A stretch of 64,000 nt of DNA from Streptomyces sp. FIT100 (GTDB lineage Bacteria; Actinomycetota; Actinomycetes; Streptomycetales; Streptomycetaceae), in NCBI RefSeq assembly GCF_024584805.1, contig NZ_CP075715.1:1786001-1850000 (forward strand), in the 5' to 3' direction. A program made the position numbers and the translations under genes. Of the stretch, positions 47,205 through 58,277 are shown in pieces (positions within the stretch are counted from its first letter, which is position 1; every line of letters starts with the position of its first letter). Below the pieces are notes generated by a model. The model was not told the origin of the DNA. It did no database searches and saw nothing but the letters and a program-made list of their open reading frames with translations.

Positions 47205-48052
47205 CGGCCCACGCCCACCACCCCCCTGGCGCCGAATACTTCGGCATCACCCCCGAAGCCACCCCGCTCACCTGGCTGTACGCCCCCGGGGACCATCCCG
47301 ATGTCGTCCGCAAGGCGCTCTCCTGCGGCGCCGACATCGTGATCGTCGACCTGGAGGACGCGGTCCCGCCCGACCGCAAGCGGTACGCCCTCGAAGCGAC
47401 CGCCGAACTGCTGGCCTCCCCCCAGCCGGTGCCCGTGCATGTCCGGATCCACGCAGAGCAGGACATCGCGGTGCTGGCCGGACTACCCGGCCTGTCCGCC
47501 CTGCGTATCCCCAAGGTCACACACGCCACTGACATCCGGCGTCCGGCGGCGCTCGCACCGGGGACGGGGCTCTACGCGCTGCTGGAGTCCGCGTCCGGCG
47601 TCGAGCACGCGTACGCGATCGCGACCGCCGACCCCGCGGTGCGGGGCATCGCGCTCGGCGAGGCGGACCTCCGGGCCGATCTGGGCGTACGGGACGACCG
47701 GGGCCTGGACTGGCCGCGCAGCCGCATCGTGGTGGCGGCCCGCGCGGCCGGGCTGGCCCCGCCGACGCAGTCGGTCTACCCCGACATCCGCGACCTGGAC
47801 GGCCTGGCGGAGTCCTGCGCCCATGGCCGCGCCGTCGGCTTCCTGGGCCGGGCGGCGATCCACCCCCGCCAGCTGCCCGTCATCGAGCGCGCCTATCTGC
47901 CGAGCCAGGAGGAGGTGGAGGAGGCGGAGGAGATCGTCCAGGCGGCGGAGACGGACGCGGGGGCGCTGGCGCTGCCCGACGGCCGCTTCGTCGACGCGGC
48001 GGTGGTGGCGACGGCCCACCGCACCCTCTGTCTGGCCCGCCGCGGCGCGTGA
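47201..48052 (+). CDS. CitE-like HpcH/HpaI-family acyl-CoA lyase
   Basis: 283 residues. TWLYAPGDHPDVVRKALSCGADIVIVDLEDAVPPDRK, with the Mg-binding Glu-Asp, the Arg of HVRIHAEQ, ALLESASGVEHAYAIA and GFLGRAAIHPRQLPVIERAY are typical of stand-alone CitE proteins such as citramalyl- or malyl-CoA lyases. With the CoA-transferase upstream it may split malyl-CoA- or citramalyl-CoA-type thioesters. The exact substrate is not determined by sequence. Confidence 0.82.
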   Translation: MTAHAHHPPGAEYFGITPEATPLTWLYAPGDHPDVVRKALSCGADIVIVDLEDAVPPDRKRYALEATAELLASPQPVPVHVRIHAEQDIAVLAGLPGLSALRIPKVTHATDIRRPAALAPGTGLYALLESASGVEHAYAIATADPAVRGIALGEADLRADLGVRDDRGLDWPRSRIVVAARAAGLAPPTQSVYPDIRDLDGLAESCAHGRAVGFLGRAAIHPRQLPVIERAYLPSQEEVEEAEEIVQAAETDAGALALPDGRFVDAAVVATAHRTLCLARRGA

Positions 48053-48096
48053 CCGGCGCGGAGCGGATGCCGGTGCCCGCCCCCGGGCACGGCGAA

Positions 48097-48124
48097 GGCC
48101 GCCCCGGCCATGGCGGGGGCGGCC
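48097..48124. terminator. Bidirectional terminator between citE-like gene and lgt
   Basis: GGCCGCCCC (48097-48105) pairs exactly with GGGGCGGCC (48116-48124), between two genes ending at 48052 (+) and 48147 (-). Confidence 0.75.
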
Positions 48125-48146
48125 CTCGGGGAGCGAGCGGGGAGCG

Positions 48147-49112
48147 TCAGCTCCTGGGGGCGGATTCGGAGTCCGCCGGGTCGGCGTCGTGGCCCTTGTC
48201 GAGCGGGTCGGCGTCGTGGCCCTTGTCCAGCCGGTCGGCCTCGGACGCGGAGCGCTCCGCCGGGGCGTCGTCCGCAGCTGCCTCCGTGGGCTTCGGGGGC
48301 TCCACGACCTCCTCGCGGCCCGGACGCAGCCGCGCCGAGATCACGATGTAGGCCACGGCGAGCAGGAAGACGGCGATCGCGGTCCAGACGTTCAGTCGCA
48401 GGCCCAGGATGTGGTGCGCCTCGTCCACGCGCATGTACTCGATCCAGCCGCGGCCCGCGCAGTACGCGGCGACGTACAGGGCGAAGGCCCGCCCGTGCCC
48501 GAGCCGGAAGCGGCGGTCCGCCCAGATGACCAGCAGGGCGACACCGACGCACCACAGCGACTCGTAGAGGAACGTCGGATGGTAGAGGGTCGCGCCCTCG
48601 ATCGTGCCGGGCTTGTCCGGGGCGATCTCCACCGCCCACGGCAGATCGGTGGGGCGGCCGAACAGCTCCTGGTTGAACCAGTTGCCCCAGCGCCCGATCG
48701 CCTGCGCGAAGGCGATGGCGGGCGCGATCGCGTCCGCGTACGCCGGCAGCGGGATGCCCCGCCGACGGCAGCCGATCCAGGCGCCGACCGCGCCGAGGGC
48801 GATCGCGCCCCAGATGCCGAGGCCGCCCTCCCAGATCTTGAACGCGTCGACCCAGTTCTCACCCTCGCTGAAGTACAGCTGGTAGTCGGTGATCACGTGG
48901 TACAGACGGCCGCCGATCAGGCCGAAGGGCACCGCCCAGACGGCGATGTCGGCCACCGTGCCGGCTTTGCCGCCGCGGGCGATCCAGCGCTTGTTGCCGT
49001 ACCAGACGGCGACGAAGACACCGATGATGATGCAGAAGGCATAGCCGCGCAGCGGAACCGGTCCGAGGTTGATCACACCGGTCGACGGGCTGGGAATGTA
49101 GGCAAGGTCCAT
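48147..49112 (-). CDS. lgt: Prolipoprotein diacylglyceryl transferase
   Basis: 321 residues with about seven membrane helices. The Lgt signature GRWGNWFNQELFGRPTDLPW is intact, with GGRLYHVITDY (active His) before it and AGRGWIEYMRVDEAHHILGLRLN after it. It moves diacylglycerol from phosphatidylglycerol to the lipobox Cys. The cytoplasmic tail of about 55 residues carries two exact copies of a 9-residue unit (DKGHDADPL) from a 27-bp repeat at 48181-48234; most Lgt proteins lack such a tail. Confidence 0.95.
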   Translation of the reverse strand: MDLAYIPSPSTGVINLGPVPLRGYAFCIIIGVFVAVWYGNKRWIARGGKAGTVADIAVWAVPFGLIGGRLYHVITDYQLYFSEGENWVDAFKIWEGGLGIWGAIALGAVGAWIGCRRRGIPLPAYADAIAPAIAFAQAIGRWGNWFNQELFGRPTDLPWAVEIAPDKPGTIEGATLYHPTFLYESLWCVGVALLVIWADRRFRLGHGRAFALYVAAYCAGRGWIEYMRVDEAHHILGLRLNVWTAIAVFLLAVAYIVISARLRPGREEVVEPPKPTEAAADDAPAERSASEADRLDKGHDADPLDKGHDADPADSESAPRS

Positions 49113-49253
49113 GGCAGGTCCGACGCTACCTTGCCGGGTGGGAGGCGAAGCAACCCACCCGGCAACGTCTGCATAACGAGCCGCCGGACGGCAGCGCCGT
49201 CGAGCGGCCGGGGGAAGGTCCCGGGCGAAGGTGGGGATGGTGCCGGGCGAGGG

Positions 49254-50081
49254 TCAGGAGGCCGCGGGGGCGGGCGGCTGCGCCGTCCCCGGCTTCTTGC
49301 CCTCGTTCGCCTCGGTGACCCACTTCTTCAGGTTCTCCGGGCTGATCTGCTCGCTGCCCTTCTGGGGGAAGACCGGCTCCCCGTTGAGCAGCACCGTCGG
49401 CGTGCCGGTGAAGTCCCCGTTGCGGAAGACCTCCGCCGACTTGTTCACCCAGCTGTCGTGCTTGCCCTGCTCCACACAGCTGCGGAAGGCGGGCGTGTCG
49501 AGCCCTTCGACCTTGCCCGCCAGCTCGATCAGCCTGGCGTTGTTCCCGAAGGCGTCGTCCGTCTCCGGCGGCTGGTTCTGGTACAGCACGTCGTGGTACG
49601 GCACGAACTTCCCGGCGTCCTGCGCGCACGCCGCCGCGTTCGCCGCGCGCAGGGAGCCACTCCCGCCGAAGCGCCCGTCGATGAGCGCGGCGAGCCGGTA
49701 CTCGACCCGGAGCTGCCCGGAGTCCGTGAGCTCGTGGATCGTGTCCCGGAACCCGTTCTCGAACACGGCGCAGGCCGGGCAGCGGAAGTCCTCCCAGATC
49801 GTGAGCGTGGACGGCGCGTCGCTCGCGCCGGCCGGGAGGGCGAGCTGCTCCTCGCCCTCGGCGCCGCTGGGCGCGATGACCGGCCCGGCCTTGGACGCGT
49901 CGTCCTTGCCGCCGGTGCCGGCCGCGATCACGCCGACGACGGCGGCCAGGCCGAGCACGCCGACCACGGCCGCCGACACGATCAGCAGGCGCCTTCGCTT
50001 CTCGCGCGCCTTGTCCAGCTCACGTTCCTGCAGCAGCCGCTCTCGCGCGGCCCGTTTTCCGTCACGGTTGTTCTCGCTCAC
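49254..50081 (-). CDS. Membrane-anchored DsbA-like thioredoxin-fold protein
   Basis: 275 residues from GTG 50081. A basic, coiled-coil-like cytoplasmic start (RAARERLLQERELDKAREKRRR) is followed by one membrane helix (LLIVSAAVVGVLGLAAVVGVIAAG) and an extracytoplasmic thioredoxin domain with Cys-Pro-Ala-Cys in WEDFRCPACAVFENGF. FTGTPTVLLNGEPV holds the cis-Pro. It should make or reshuffle disulfides in exported proteins. It lies behind the trp operon terminator and ahead of lgt. Confidence 0.85.
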   Translation of the reverse strand: MSENNRDGKRAARERLLQERELDKAREKRRRLLIVSAAVVGVLGLAAVVGVIAAGTGGKDDASKAGPVIAPSGAEGEEQLALPAGASDAPSTLTIWEDFRCPACAVFENGFRDTIHELTDSGQLRVEYRLAALIDGRFGGSGSLRAANAAACAQDAGKFVPYHDVLYQNQPPETDDAFGNNARLIELAGKVEGLDTPAFRSCVEQGKHDSWVNKSAEVFRNGDFTGTPTVLLNGEPVFPQKGSEQISPENLKKWVTEANEGKKPGTAQPPAPAAS

Positions 50082-50096
50082 GATCACAGCAACGAA

Positions 50097-50124
50097 CCGG
50101 GGAGGCGCGCATGCGCCTCCCCGG
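50097..50124 (-). terminator. Terminator after trpA
   Basis: CCGGGGAGGCGC (50097-50108) and GCGCCTCCCCGG (50113-50124) form a perfect 12-bp stem around GCAT, 43 nt beyond the trpA stop and just upstream of the DsbA-like gene. Confidence 0.8.
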
Positions 50125-50166
50125 TCCGAGGTCCACCCGTACGGGTGAGCAGTGCGTTCTACGGCG

Positions 50167-50987
50167 TCAGCGCTTGCGGACGCCCTCGGCCAGCTCGCCC
50201 GCCAGGGTCCGCACCGCCGCGATCCCCGCAGCGAGGTCGTCCGCGTCGAGGAGCCGCTTGACGAAGGCCGAGCCGACGATGACGCCGTCGGCGAAGCCGG
50301 CGACCTCGGCGGCCTGGACGGCGTTGGAGACGCCGAGGCCGACGCAGACGGGGAGCCCACGGCGGGCGGCGGGGGTGGCCCGGGTGCGCCGGACCAGGTC
50401 CTGGGCCTGGGCGCCGACCGACTCGCGGGTGCCGGTGACGCCCATCAGCGAGGCGGCGTACACAAAGCCCGAACCCGCCTCGGTGATCTTGGCGAGCCGC
50501 TCGTCCTTGCTGCTGGGCGCGACGACGAAGACCGTGGCCAGCCCGTGCTTCTCGGCGTGCTCGCGCCATCCGGCGGACTCCTGGACCGGCAGGTCGGGCA
50601 GGATGCAGCCGGCGCCGCCCGCTTCGGCGAGTTCGGCGGTGAAGCGCTCGACGCCGTACCGGTCGATCGGGTTCCAGTACGTCATCACCAGCACCGGCTT
50701 GCCCGTGGCCCGGTGGGCCTCGCGGACCGTGCGCATGACGTCCGCGATCTTCAGGCCGCCGCGCAGGGCGATGTCGTCGGCGGTCTGGATGACCGGGCCG
50801 TCGAGGACCGGGTCGCTGTGCGGCAGTCCGACCTCGACGATGTCCGCACCGCCGTCGAGGACGGCCTTGATCGCCTCGATGCCGCCGTCGACGGTCGGGA
50901 ATCCGGCGGGCAGGTACGCGATGAGCGCGGCGCGGTTCTCGGACCTGGCGGTGGCGAGGGTGTCGCTCAGCAGACGGATGTTCCCGC

Positions 50988-50991
<4 letters not shown>
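50167..50991 (-). CDS. trpA: Tryptophan synthase alpha subunit
   Basis: 274 residues from GTG 50991, overlapping the trpB stop by 4 nt. TIM-barrel catalytic residues lie in [20 protein letters not shown] (Glu) and [11 protein letters not shown] (Asp); GVTGTRESV and [16 protein letters not shown] form the phosphate site. It releases indole from indole-3-glycerol phosphate and passes it to TrpB. Confidence 0.96.
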
Positions 50992-52280
<1,289 letters not shown>

Positions 52281-52337
52281 GCGGGAACTCCTCAAGAGCG
52301 ATCAGCTGAAGAGAGATGAGGGTGATGACGTGCGTGA

Positions 52338-52360
52338 CGCTGAGCGCATCGCGCTCAGCG
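52338..52360 (-). other. Intercistronic hairpin over the trpM stop codon
   Basis: CGCTGAGCGC (52338-52347) pairs perfectly with GCGCTCAGCG (52351-52360) around ATC; the trpM stop codon (52355-52357) lies in the stem. It could tune translation or transcript stability between trpM and trpB. Confidence 0.55.
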
Positions 52361-52579
52361 GCGGCGCCATCGCATGCCGTTGACCTGTCCGGGCTCGTCC
52401 CCGATGACGTACCGGACACGGCGTCCGTGCACCCGGCGCGCGGGCGCGCGGCAACCGCGCGGACGGCAGCCGCGCGCGAGCGGGGCGTGCGGTACGCGCG
52501 CGGGCGCCGCCGCACCGGCCCGGCGGTGCAGGCTCGGGCGGAGCGGGGCCGACGGTACGCGGCGGACGGCGGTGGTCAT
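52355..52579 (-). CDS. trpM: Tryptophan biosynthesis modulator TrpM
   Basis: 74 residues, between trpC and trpB. It is very basic and Arg-rich, and contains RGCRPRGCRAPARRVHGRRVRYVIGDEPGQVNGMRWR, the conserved core of the small streptomycete protein TrpM (formerly TrpX). TrpM is reported to influence tryptophan production and development; no enzyme activity is known. No good ribosome site is visible in the 9-nt gap, so translation is probably coupled to trpC. Confidence 0.8.
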   Translation of the reverse strand: MTTAVRRVPSAPLRPSLHRRAGAAAPARVPHAPLARGCRPRGCRAPARRVHGRRVRYVIGDEPGQVNGMRWRRR

Positions 52580-52588
52580 GGCGGGAGG

Positions 52589-53398
52589 TCAGTCCCTCCC
52601 GTGACGCAGCGCAGGGTGGGCGCCGGCGGCGACGAGATCGGCCACGGCGGCCTTCGGGTCCCGGCCGGTGACCAGGGACTCGCCGACGAGGACCGCGTCG
52701 GCGCCGGCGTTGGCGTACGCGATCAGGTCGTGCGGGCCGCGGACGCCGGACTCGGCGATCTTGACGATGCCCGCGGGGATCTCGGGGGCGACGCGGTCGA
52801 AGGTGGACCGGTCGACCTTGAGGGTCCTCAGGTCACGTGCGTTGACCCCGATGATCCTGGCGCCGGCGTCCACGGCCCGCTCGACCTCGTCCTCGTCATG
52901 GACCTCGACGAGGGGGGTGAGACCGATCGACTCGGCCCGCTCGATGAGCGAGACCAGGGCCTCCTGGTCGAGGGCGGCGACGATCAGCAGGACCAGGTCG
53001 GCGCCGTACGCACGGGCCTCCCACAGTTGGTATGACGTGACGATGAAGTCCTTGCGGAGCACCGGGACGTCCACCCGGGCGCGCACGGCCTCCAGATCGG
53101 CGAGCGAGCCGCCGAAGCGGCGCTGCTCGGTGAGGACGGAGATGACGGCCGCGCCGCCCGCCTCGTAGTCGGCGGCGAGCGCGGCAGGGTCGGCGATGGC
53201 GGCGAGCGCGCCCTTGGAAGGGCTGGAGCGCTTCACCTCGCAGATGACCTGGACGCCTTCGCCGCGCAGCGCGGCGACGCCGTCCTTCGCCTGGGGCGCC
53301 TTGGCGGCACGCTCCTTGAGCTCGTCGAGGCTGACCCGCGCCTGCCGCTCTGCGAGGTCGGCGCGCACGCCTTCGATGATCTCGTCGAGCACACTCAC
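52589..53398 (-). CDS. trpC: Indole-3-glycerol phosphate synthase
   Basis: 269 residues from GTG 53398. [14 protein letters not shown] (catalytic Lys), [60 protein letters not shown] and IAESGVRG are the standard IGPS barrel motifs. It closes the indole ring from CdRP. First gene of trpC-trpM-trpB-trpA; its promoter should lie in the 127-nt gap up to 53525. Confidence 0.95.
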   Translation of the reverse strand: MSVLDEIIEGVRADLAERQARVSLDELKERAAKAPQAKDGVAALRGEGVQVICEVKRSSPSKGALAAIADPAALAADYEAGGAAVISVLTEQRRFGGSLADLEAVRARVDVPVLRKDFIVTSYQLWEARAYGADLVLLIVAALDQEALVSLIERAESIGLTPLVEVHDEDEVERAVDAGARIIGVNARDLRTLKVDRSTFDRVAPEIPAGIVKIAESGVRGPHDLIAYANAGADAVLVGESLVTGRDPKAAVADLVAAGAHPALRHGRD

Positions 53399-53525
53399 GC
53401 GAGCGGCCCCCTTCCGGGAGGTTGATGATGGATCACTGTCTGCAATGTCGATGGTATCCGCACGAGGGCGAAGGCCCTGCATCCGGTTGACGGCCGTCCC
53501 AGTACCTGGGACCTCGTCCGGCCGG

Positions 53526-54020
53526 TCATGGCGCGAGCACCGCCCCGAACGGCAGGTTCCGCAGGACGGTGAAGGCGAGCAGAAGGCCGCCGATGCCCCA
53601 CCACCAGCCGGTCCCGAGCTCGAACCGCACGGGCCTGGCGCGGATCGCGCGGACCAGCCAGAGAGCCCAGACGACGGCGAAGATCCCGTAACCGACGGTG
53701 GCGACGGCGTTGGACCCGAGGGCCGCGGCGAGATCACCGTGGACGAAGGCGTGTGCGCTGCGCAGCCCGCCGCAGCCGGGGCAGTAGATCCCCGTGAGCC
53801 GCAGCAGCGGACAGACGGGGTAGTGACCCGGCTCGTTGGGGTCGACTGCCCCGACGTACGCGAACGCCGCCACGACCGCCCCCATGACACCGAGGGGCGC
53901 GGCGACCCGCCGTACGAGAGGGGCTTGCGCCCGCGACGCGGGGCCGGAGGGTGTGCCGGGGCCGGGGGGCGTGCCGGGACCGGGCGACGTGCCGGGGGCG
54001 GGGGCAGGGGAGGCATCCAC
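53526..54020 (-). CDS. DUF2752 membrane protein
   Basis: 164 residues. A Pro/Gly-rich cytoplasmic start (about 35 residues) precedes three or four membrane helices. The DUF2752 hallmark [31 protein letters not shown] with its Cys-Pro-x-Cys-Gly motif is complete. The function of the family is not established. It commonly sits in the streptomycete trp region, here between a terminator (54045-54083) and trpC. Confidence 0.85.
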   Translation of the reverse strand: MDASPAPAPGTSPGPGTPPGPGTPSGPASRAQAPLVRRVAAPLGVMGAVVAAFAYVGAVDPNEPGHYPVCPLLRLTGIYCPGCGGLRSAHAFVHGDLAAALGSNAVATVGYGIFAVVWALWLVRAIRARPVRFELGTGWWWGIGGLLLAFTVLRNLPFGAVLAP

Positions 54021-54044
54021 CTCGTGATTGTCTCCCGGGTATGC

Positions 54045-54083
54045 GACGAGGCGCAGCCCGGGCTCGCCGGGCTGCGCCTCGTC
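54045..54083 (-). terminator. Terminator with 16-bp stem
   Basis: GACGAGGCGCAGCCCG (54045-54060) pairs perfectly with 54068-54083 around GGCTCGC. It lies between the HGxxPAAW gene stop (54101) and the DUF2752 start (54020), so it ends the transcript coming from hisI-trpE. Confidence 0.8.
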
Positions 54084-54100
54084 GGGTCGCTCCAGGGGCG

Positions 54101-54370
54101 TCAGGAGGCCGCCGTGGCCTCCGCGGGGGCCGGCTTGACCGAGGTCGTGGCCGGGGCCTGCGCGCGGATGACCTTGGGCTCCGGCATGCCGAGGCCGGCG
54201 GCCTTCATGGCGAGGCCCACAACACCGCCGAGCAGCGTCACGCCCATGCCGGCCCAGAAGCCGAGCGGGTTCGCCGCCACCATGAAGACTCCCGCGATGC
54301 AGAAGCCGATGAAGCTGATGGTGACGCCGGTCCAGGCGGCCGGGGTGTGTCCGTGGCTGCTGCCCGCCAT
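54101..54370 (-). CDS. HGxxPAAW-motif small membrane protein
   Basis: 89 residues from ATG 54370 (GAGGAG upstream). It carries the naming motif SHGHTPAAWTGV at the N-terminus and two membrane helices (VTISFIGFCIAGVFMVAA and GMGVTLLGGVVGLAMKAAGLG). It is a conserved actinobacterial protein near trp genes; function unknown. Confidence 0.85.
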   Translation of the reverse strand: MAGSSHGHTPAAWTGVTISFIGFCIAGVFMVAANPLGFWAGMGVTLLGGVVGLAMKAAGLGMPEPKVIRAQAPATTSVKPAPAEATAAS

Positions 54371-54461
54371 GAGTTGCTCCTCGTTGGTGTTGCCCTGTGG
54401 GGTGCTGTGGTGTCCCGTCCCATTGTCCCGTACGCCAGGGGGTGCCGGGACGTGGGGGTCG

Positions 54462-55127
54462 TCACTGATCGCGCGTCGGGTCCTCGCCGCGGTCGAGCGC
54501 CTTCCACAGGTCCTCGGGCCGGTCCGGGTCGGCCGCCGGGACGGCCCTGCGGGCGCCGCCGCCCTGCCCCGCCTCGCGCTCGTAGCGCCCGGACATCGCC
54601 GGCCAGGAGGCGCCGTAGCGCAGCGCAAGCAGTCCGGCCAGCAGGATGAGCAGTCCGGCGGCGGCCGTGACGTACGGCCAGGCCGTGTGGGTGAGTCCGC
54701 CGACCGTGGCGGCGGCGTCACCGGTGGTGCGCCGGGCCTGCTCGGTCAGGGCGGAGCCGCCGGAGGCGCCGAGGAAGGCGGCGACCGCCGCGCCGGCGCC
54801 GCTGAGCGCGAGCAGGACGGAGACCAGCAGCCGGCCCGCGCGGCGGACGGCGAAGACGGCGACGAGAGCGGCGAGGCCCACGACGGCGAGGGCGGCCGGG
54901 GCCCCGGTCACATCGCGCCCGTCGGCCTCCAGCGGCACCCGGCCGCCGAGGGCGTCGGCCGTGCCCTCGGCCCAGATCTGCCCGGAGGCGAGCAGCACCA
55001 TGGCGGCGCCCACGGCGCCGAGCAGCAGGGCGGCGGCGAGACTGCGCCGGCTGCGGGCGGCGGCGGCCGCTGCGTCGGTGCGCTCGGAACGGGGCTGGGG
55101 TACGGATGCAGCGCTCACGTACCCCAC
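54462..55127 (-). CDS. Trp-operon-associated membrane protein (TIGR02234-like)
   Basis: 221 residues, GTG start at 55127 (or 55118). Four membrane helices are apparent, including SLAAALLLGAVGAAMVLLASGQIWAEG and VTAAAGLLILLAGLLALRYG. The sequence SGQIW followed by DVTGAPAALAVVGLAALVAVFA is typical of the actinobacterial membrane protein linked to trpE. A role in tryptophan handling is guilt by association only. Separated from trpE by 14 nt. Confidence 0.75.
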   Translation of the reverse strand: MGYVSAASVPQPRSERTDAAAAAARSRRSLAAALLLGAVGAAMVLLASGQIWAEGTADALGGRVPLEADGRDVTGAPAALAVVGLAALVAVFAVRRAGRLLVSVLLALSGAGAAVAAFLGASGGSALTEQARRTTGDAAATVGGLTHTAWPYVTAAAGLLILLAGLLALRYGASWPAMSGRYEREAGQGGGARRAVPAADPDRPEDLWKALDRGEDPTRDQ

Positions 55128-55141
55128 TATCCCCTACGCGT

Positions 55142-56632
55142 TCAGTGGCCGTTCAGCCGGTTGGCCGTATGCACGGCGCGCAGCACCGCGGCCGCTTTGT
55201 TGCGGCACTCCAGGTCCTCGGCGACCGGGTCCGAGTCGGCCACGATCCCGGCCCCTGCCTGCACATACGCGGTGCCGTCGCGGAGCAGGGCGGTGCGGAT
55301 CGCGATGGCCGTGTCGGAGTCGCCGGCGAAGTCGAGATAGCCGACGCAGCCGCCGTAGAGTCCGCGCCGGGAGGGCTCCAGCTCCTCGATGATCTGCATC
55401 GCGCGGGGCTTCGGCGCCCCGGAGAGCGTGCCCGCGGGGAAGCAGGCGGTCAGCACGTCGAAGGCGGTGCGCCCCTCGGCGACCTTGCCGGTCACGGTCG
55501 AGACGATGTGCATGACGTGCGAGTACCGCTCGATGGACATGAAGTCGACGACCTCGACCGAGCCCGGCTCGCAGACCCGGCCCAGGTCGTTGCGGCCCAG
55601 GTCGACCAGCATCAGGTGCTCGGCTCGCTCCTTCGGGTCCGCGAGCAGCTCCTCGCCGAGCTCGTGGTCCTCCTGCGGGGTCGCGCCGCGCGGGCGGGTG
55701 CCGGCGATGGGGTGCACCATGGCCCGGCCGTCCTCGACCTTGACCAGCGCCTCCGGGCTGGAGCCGACGACATCGAACCCGTCGAATCGGAGCAGATACA
55801 TGTACGGGCTCGGGTTCGTGGCCCGCAGCACCCGGTAGACGTCCAGGGCGCTCGCCGTGCACGGGGTCTCGAACCGCTGGGAGGGCACGACCTGGAATGC
55901 CTCGCCGGCCCGGATGCGCTCCTTGACGTCCTCGACGGCCGCCTTGAACTGCTCGCCGCTCCACATCGGCGCGGTGTACGGGGGCAGCTCGGACGGCGGC
56001 AGGGCCTGCGGCCGGGGGTCGACGGGCCGCGCCAGGTCGGCCTCCATGGCGTCGAGGCGGGCCACGGCGTCCGCATACGCCTCGTCGACGCCGGTGTCGA
56101 GGTCGTTGTGGTTGATCGCGTTGGCGATCAGCAGGACCGAGCCGTCCCAGTGGTCGAGGACGGCGAGGTCGGAGGTGAGGAGCATGGTCAGCTCGGGGAG
56201 GCCCAGGTCGTCGGTGCCGTGCTCGCCGATCTTCTCCAGCCTGCGCACGATGTCGTAGCCGAGGTAGCCGATCATGCCGCCGGTGAAGGGGGGCTTACCG
56301 GAGGCCAGGTCGTGCGGGGTGTGGAGGGCCTCGACGGTGGCGCGCAGCGCGTCGAGCGGGTCGCCGTCGACGGGGACGCCGACCGGCGGGGTGCCGAGCC
56401 AGTGGGCCTGGCCGTCGCGGACGGTGAGCGTCGCGGCGGACCGTACGCCGATGAAGGAGTAGCGGGACCAGGAGCGCCCGTTCTCCGCGGATTCGAGGAG
56501 GAAGGTGCCCGGCCGCTCCGCCGCGAGCCTGCGGTAGAGGCCGACCGGTGTGTCGCCGTCCACGAGGAGGCGGCGGCTGACGGGGATGACGCGGCGGTCG
56601 GCCGCCAGCTTGCGGAAGGTCTCGAGATCCAT
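55142..56632 (-). CDS. trpE: Anthranilate synthase component I
   Basis: 496 residues. The feedback site [18 protein letters not shown] and chorismate-site motifs [43 protein letters not shown] and [14 protein letters not shown] are all present. It makes anthranilate from chorismate with a glutaminase partner not in this window. It begins 11 nt after hisI, so the transcript joins the last part of the his gene group to trp. Confidence 0.96.
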   Translation of the reverse strand: MDLETFRKLAADRRVIPVSRRLLVDGDTPVGLYRRLAAERPGTFLLESAENGRSWSRYSFIGVRSAATLTVRDGQAHWLGTPPVGVPVDGDPLDALRATVEALHTPHDLASGKPPFTGGMIGYLGYDIVRRLEKIGEHGTDDLGLPELTMLLTSDLAVLDHWDGSVLLIANAINHNDLDTGVDEAYADAVARLDAMEADLARPVDPRPQALPPSELPPYTAPMWSGEQFKAAVEDVKERIRAGEAFQVVPSQRFETPCTASALDVYRVLRATNPSPYMYLLRFDGFDVVGSSPEALVKVEDGRAMVHPIAGTRPRGATPQEDHELGEELLADPKERAEHLMLVDLGRNDLGRVCEPGSVEVVDFMSIERYSHVMHIVSTVTGKVAEGRTAFDVLTACFPAGTLSGAPKPRAMQIIEELEPSRRGLYGGCVGYLDFAGDSDTAIAIRTALLRDGTAYVQAGAGIVADSDPVAEDLECRNKAAAVLRAVHTANRLNGH

Positions 56633-56643
56633 GGCGTACGACC

Positions 56644-57102
56644 CTACTGGCCCAGGGCCTGGTCCGGGTTCCGGGCCGGCCCAGGGCCCAGCGGCAGCAC
56701 GTCGGCGTCGAAGCAGGTGCGGGCGCCGGTGTGGCAGGCGGCGCCGGTCTGGTCGACCTTGACGAGGACGGTGTCGGCGTCGCAGTCGAGGGCGACGGCC
56801 TTGACGTGCTGGACGTGGCCGGAGGTGTCGCCCTTGACCCAGTACTCCCGGCGGCTGCGGGACCAGTAGGTGGCGCGGCCGGTGGTGAGGGTGCGGTGCA
56901 GCGCCTCGTCGTCCATCCAGCCGAGCATGAGCACCTCACCGGTGTCGTACTGCTGGGCGATGGCCGGGACCAGACCGTCGGCGCTGCGCTTGAGGCGCGC
57001 GGCGAGGGCGGGGTCGAGTGCGCTGGAGGCGCCGGGTCCGCTGGAGGCGCCGGATCCGCTGGAGGCGCCGGATCCGCTGGTGGCGCTGGACGTGCTGCTC
57101 AT
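56644..57102 (-). CDS. hisI: Phosphoribosyl-AMP cyclohydrolase with repeat leader
   Basis: 152 residues if ATG 57102 is used. The enzyme core is complete: [68 protein letters not shown] with Zn-binding Cys and Mg-binding Asp. The first 25 residues are Ser-Gly-Ala repeats encoded by four 18-bp units (57021-57092) and are not part of the family; a start downstream of them is possible. It acts in the third step of histidine synthesis. Confidence 0.92.
   Translation of the reverse strand: MSSTSSATSGSGASSGSGASSGPGASSALDPALAARLKRSADGLVPAIAQQYDTGEVLMLGWMDDEALHRTLTTGRATYWSRSRREYWVKGDTSGHVQHVKAVALDCDADTVLVKVDQTGAACHTGARTCFDADVLPLGPGPARNPDQALGQ
57021..57092. repeat. 18-bp tandem repeat in the hisI 5' end
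   Basis: Four units of CGCTGGAGGCGCCGGATC, the last diverged, encoding Gly-Ala-Ser-Ser-Gly-Ser in hisI. Confidence 0.8.
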
Positions 57103-57185
57103 GGGGTCATTGTGCCGCGCCGGCGGGGTCATTCCGGTGGAGCGTCCACTGGGCGGACGCGGCGCTGCGGCCGTAGGCTGGCGCC

Positions 57186-57818
57186 ATGTCGACCCATGCC
57201 AAGCGTGAACGGCTCCTGCTCGCCGATCTGTTGGAGGCGGCAGGGCCCGATGCACCGACCCTGTGCGAGGGGTGGAACACCCGGGATCTGGCGGCGCACG
57301 TGGTGGTGCGCGAGCGCCGGCCCGAGGCCGCCGGGATCCTGGTGGGTGCGCTGAAGAGCCGGCTGGAGCGGGTGCAGGCCGAGTTCGCGGCGAAGCCGTA
57401 CGAGGAGCTCATCCAGCTGATCCGGACCGGCCCGCCGAAGATGTCGCCGTTCGCGATCAAGCAGGTGGACGAGGGGGCGAACACGGTCGAGTTCTATGTG
57501 CACGCGGAGGACGTACGGCGTGCGCAGCCCGACTGGGCGCCGCGGGAGCTGGATCCCGTCTTCGCGGACGCGCTGTGGTCGCGGCTGGAGCGATCGGCGC
57601 GGCTGCTGGGCCGCAAGGCCCCGGTCGGGCTGGTGCTGCGCCGCCCGAACGGCCAGACGGTGGTCGCGCACCGGGGCGCCCCGGTGGTGACGGTGACCGG
57701 TGAGCCGGGTGAGCTGACTCTGTACGGCTTCGGGCGGCAGGACGCGGCGAAGGTGGAGATCGACGGCGACAAGGACGCGGTCGACAGGGTCGGCAGGACG
57801 CAGCTGGGCATGGGTTAG
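57186..57818 (+). CDS. TIGR03085-like metal-binding protein (DinB/maleylpyruvate-isomerase N-terminal fold)
   Basis: 210 residues. [43 protein letters not shown] carries the first conserved His of the four-helix DinB-like bundle; [19 protein letters not shown] has the second. The family is related to mycothiol-dependent enzymes, but its reaction is unknown. It is divergent from hisI with an 83-nt gap. Confidence 0.8.
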   Translation: MSTHAKRERLLLADLLEAAGPDAPTLCEGWNTRDLAAHVVVRERRPEAAGILVGALKSRLERVQAEFAAKPYEELIQLIRTGPPKMSPFAIKQVDEGANTVEFYVHAEDVRRAQPDWAPRELDPVFADALWSRLERSARLLGRKAPVGLVLRRPNGQTVVAHRGAPVVTVTGEPGELTLYGFGRQDAAKVEIDGDKDAVDRVGRTQLGMG

Positions 57819-57841
57819 CGGCGGTGTGGCGGGCGCCGGAG

Positions 57842-57865
57842 CCTGGGAGTGGGACCGCTCCCAGG
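57842..57865. terminator. Bidirectional terminator
   Basis: CCTGGGAG (57842-57849) pairs with CTCCCAGG (57858-57865), between the convergent TIGR03085 gene and vapC. Confidence 0.65.
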
Positions 57866-57866
57866 G

Positions 57867-58277
57867 TCAGCCGGCCAGGGGCTGGAGCCGGATCATCGGG
57901 ATACCGGGGCGCACCTTGCCGATCGAGCCGAAATCGTCGTCGACGTGCAGAACGGTGAGGCGGTGCTGCTGTGCCGTAAGCGCGATGAGGATATCGATCG
58001 GCGACGGTCCCCGGTGATGGCCGATCGACGCCAGGTCCCGCTGAACCGCGATGATCTTCGGCCACGGGTCGTCGAGCGCCGGAACCCATCCGAAGGTCTG
58101 GCCGAGCATCGTGAAGAAGGGTTCGTAGTCCCGGTCCGCACGCAGGCCGGGCATCAGCTCGGACTCGACGGGCGGGCAGATGGCGACCAGTCCCTGGGCG
58201 ACATGCCGAGGCCACGGATCGCCGATCTGACCGCGCAGCAACCGCCAGATGGCGGACGTGTCCGCGAGGTAGCTCAT
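57867..58277 (-). CDS. VapC-type PIN-domain toxin ribonuclease
   Basis: 136 residues. The PIN acidic residues are in place: Asp6 (LADTSAIWRL), Glu (PPVESELMPG, about 39), Asp (SPIDILIALTA, about 95) and Asp (LHVDDDFGSIG, about 115). Such toxins cut tRNA or rRNA when released from VapB. It overlaps the antitoxin by 4 nt. Confidence 0.88.
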   Translation of the reverse strand: MSYLADTSAIWRLLRGQIGDPWPRHVAQGLVAICPPVESELMPGLRADRDYEPFFTMLGQTFGWVPALDDPWPKIIAVQRDLASIGHHRGPSPIDILIALTAQQHRLTVLHVDDDFGSIGKVRPGIPMIRLQPLAG

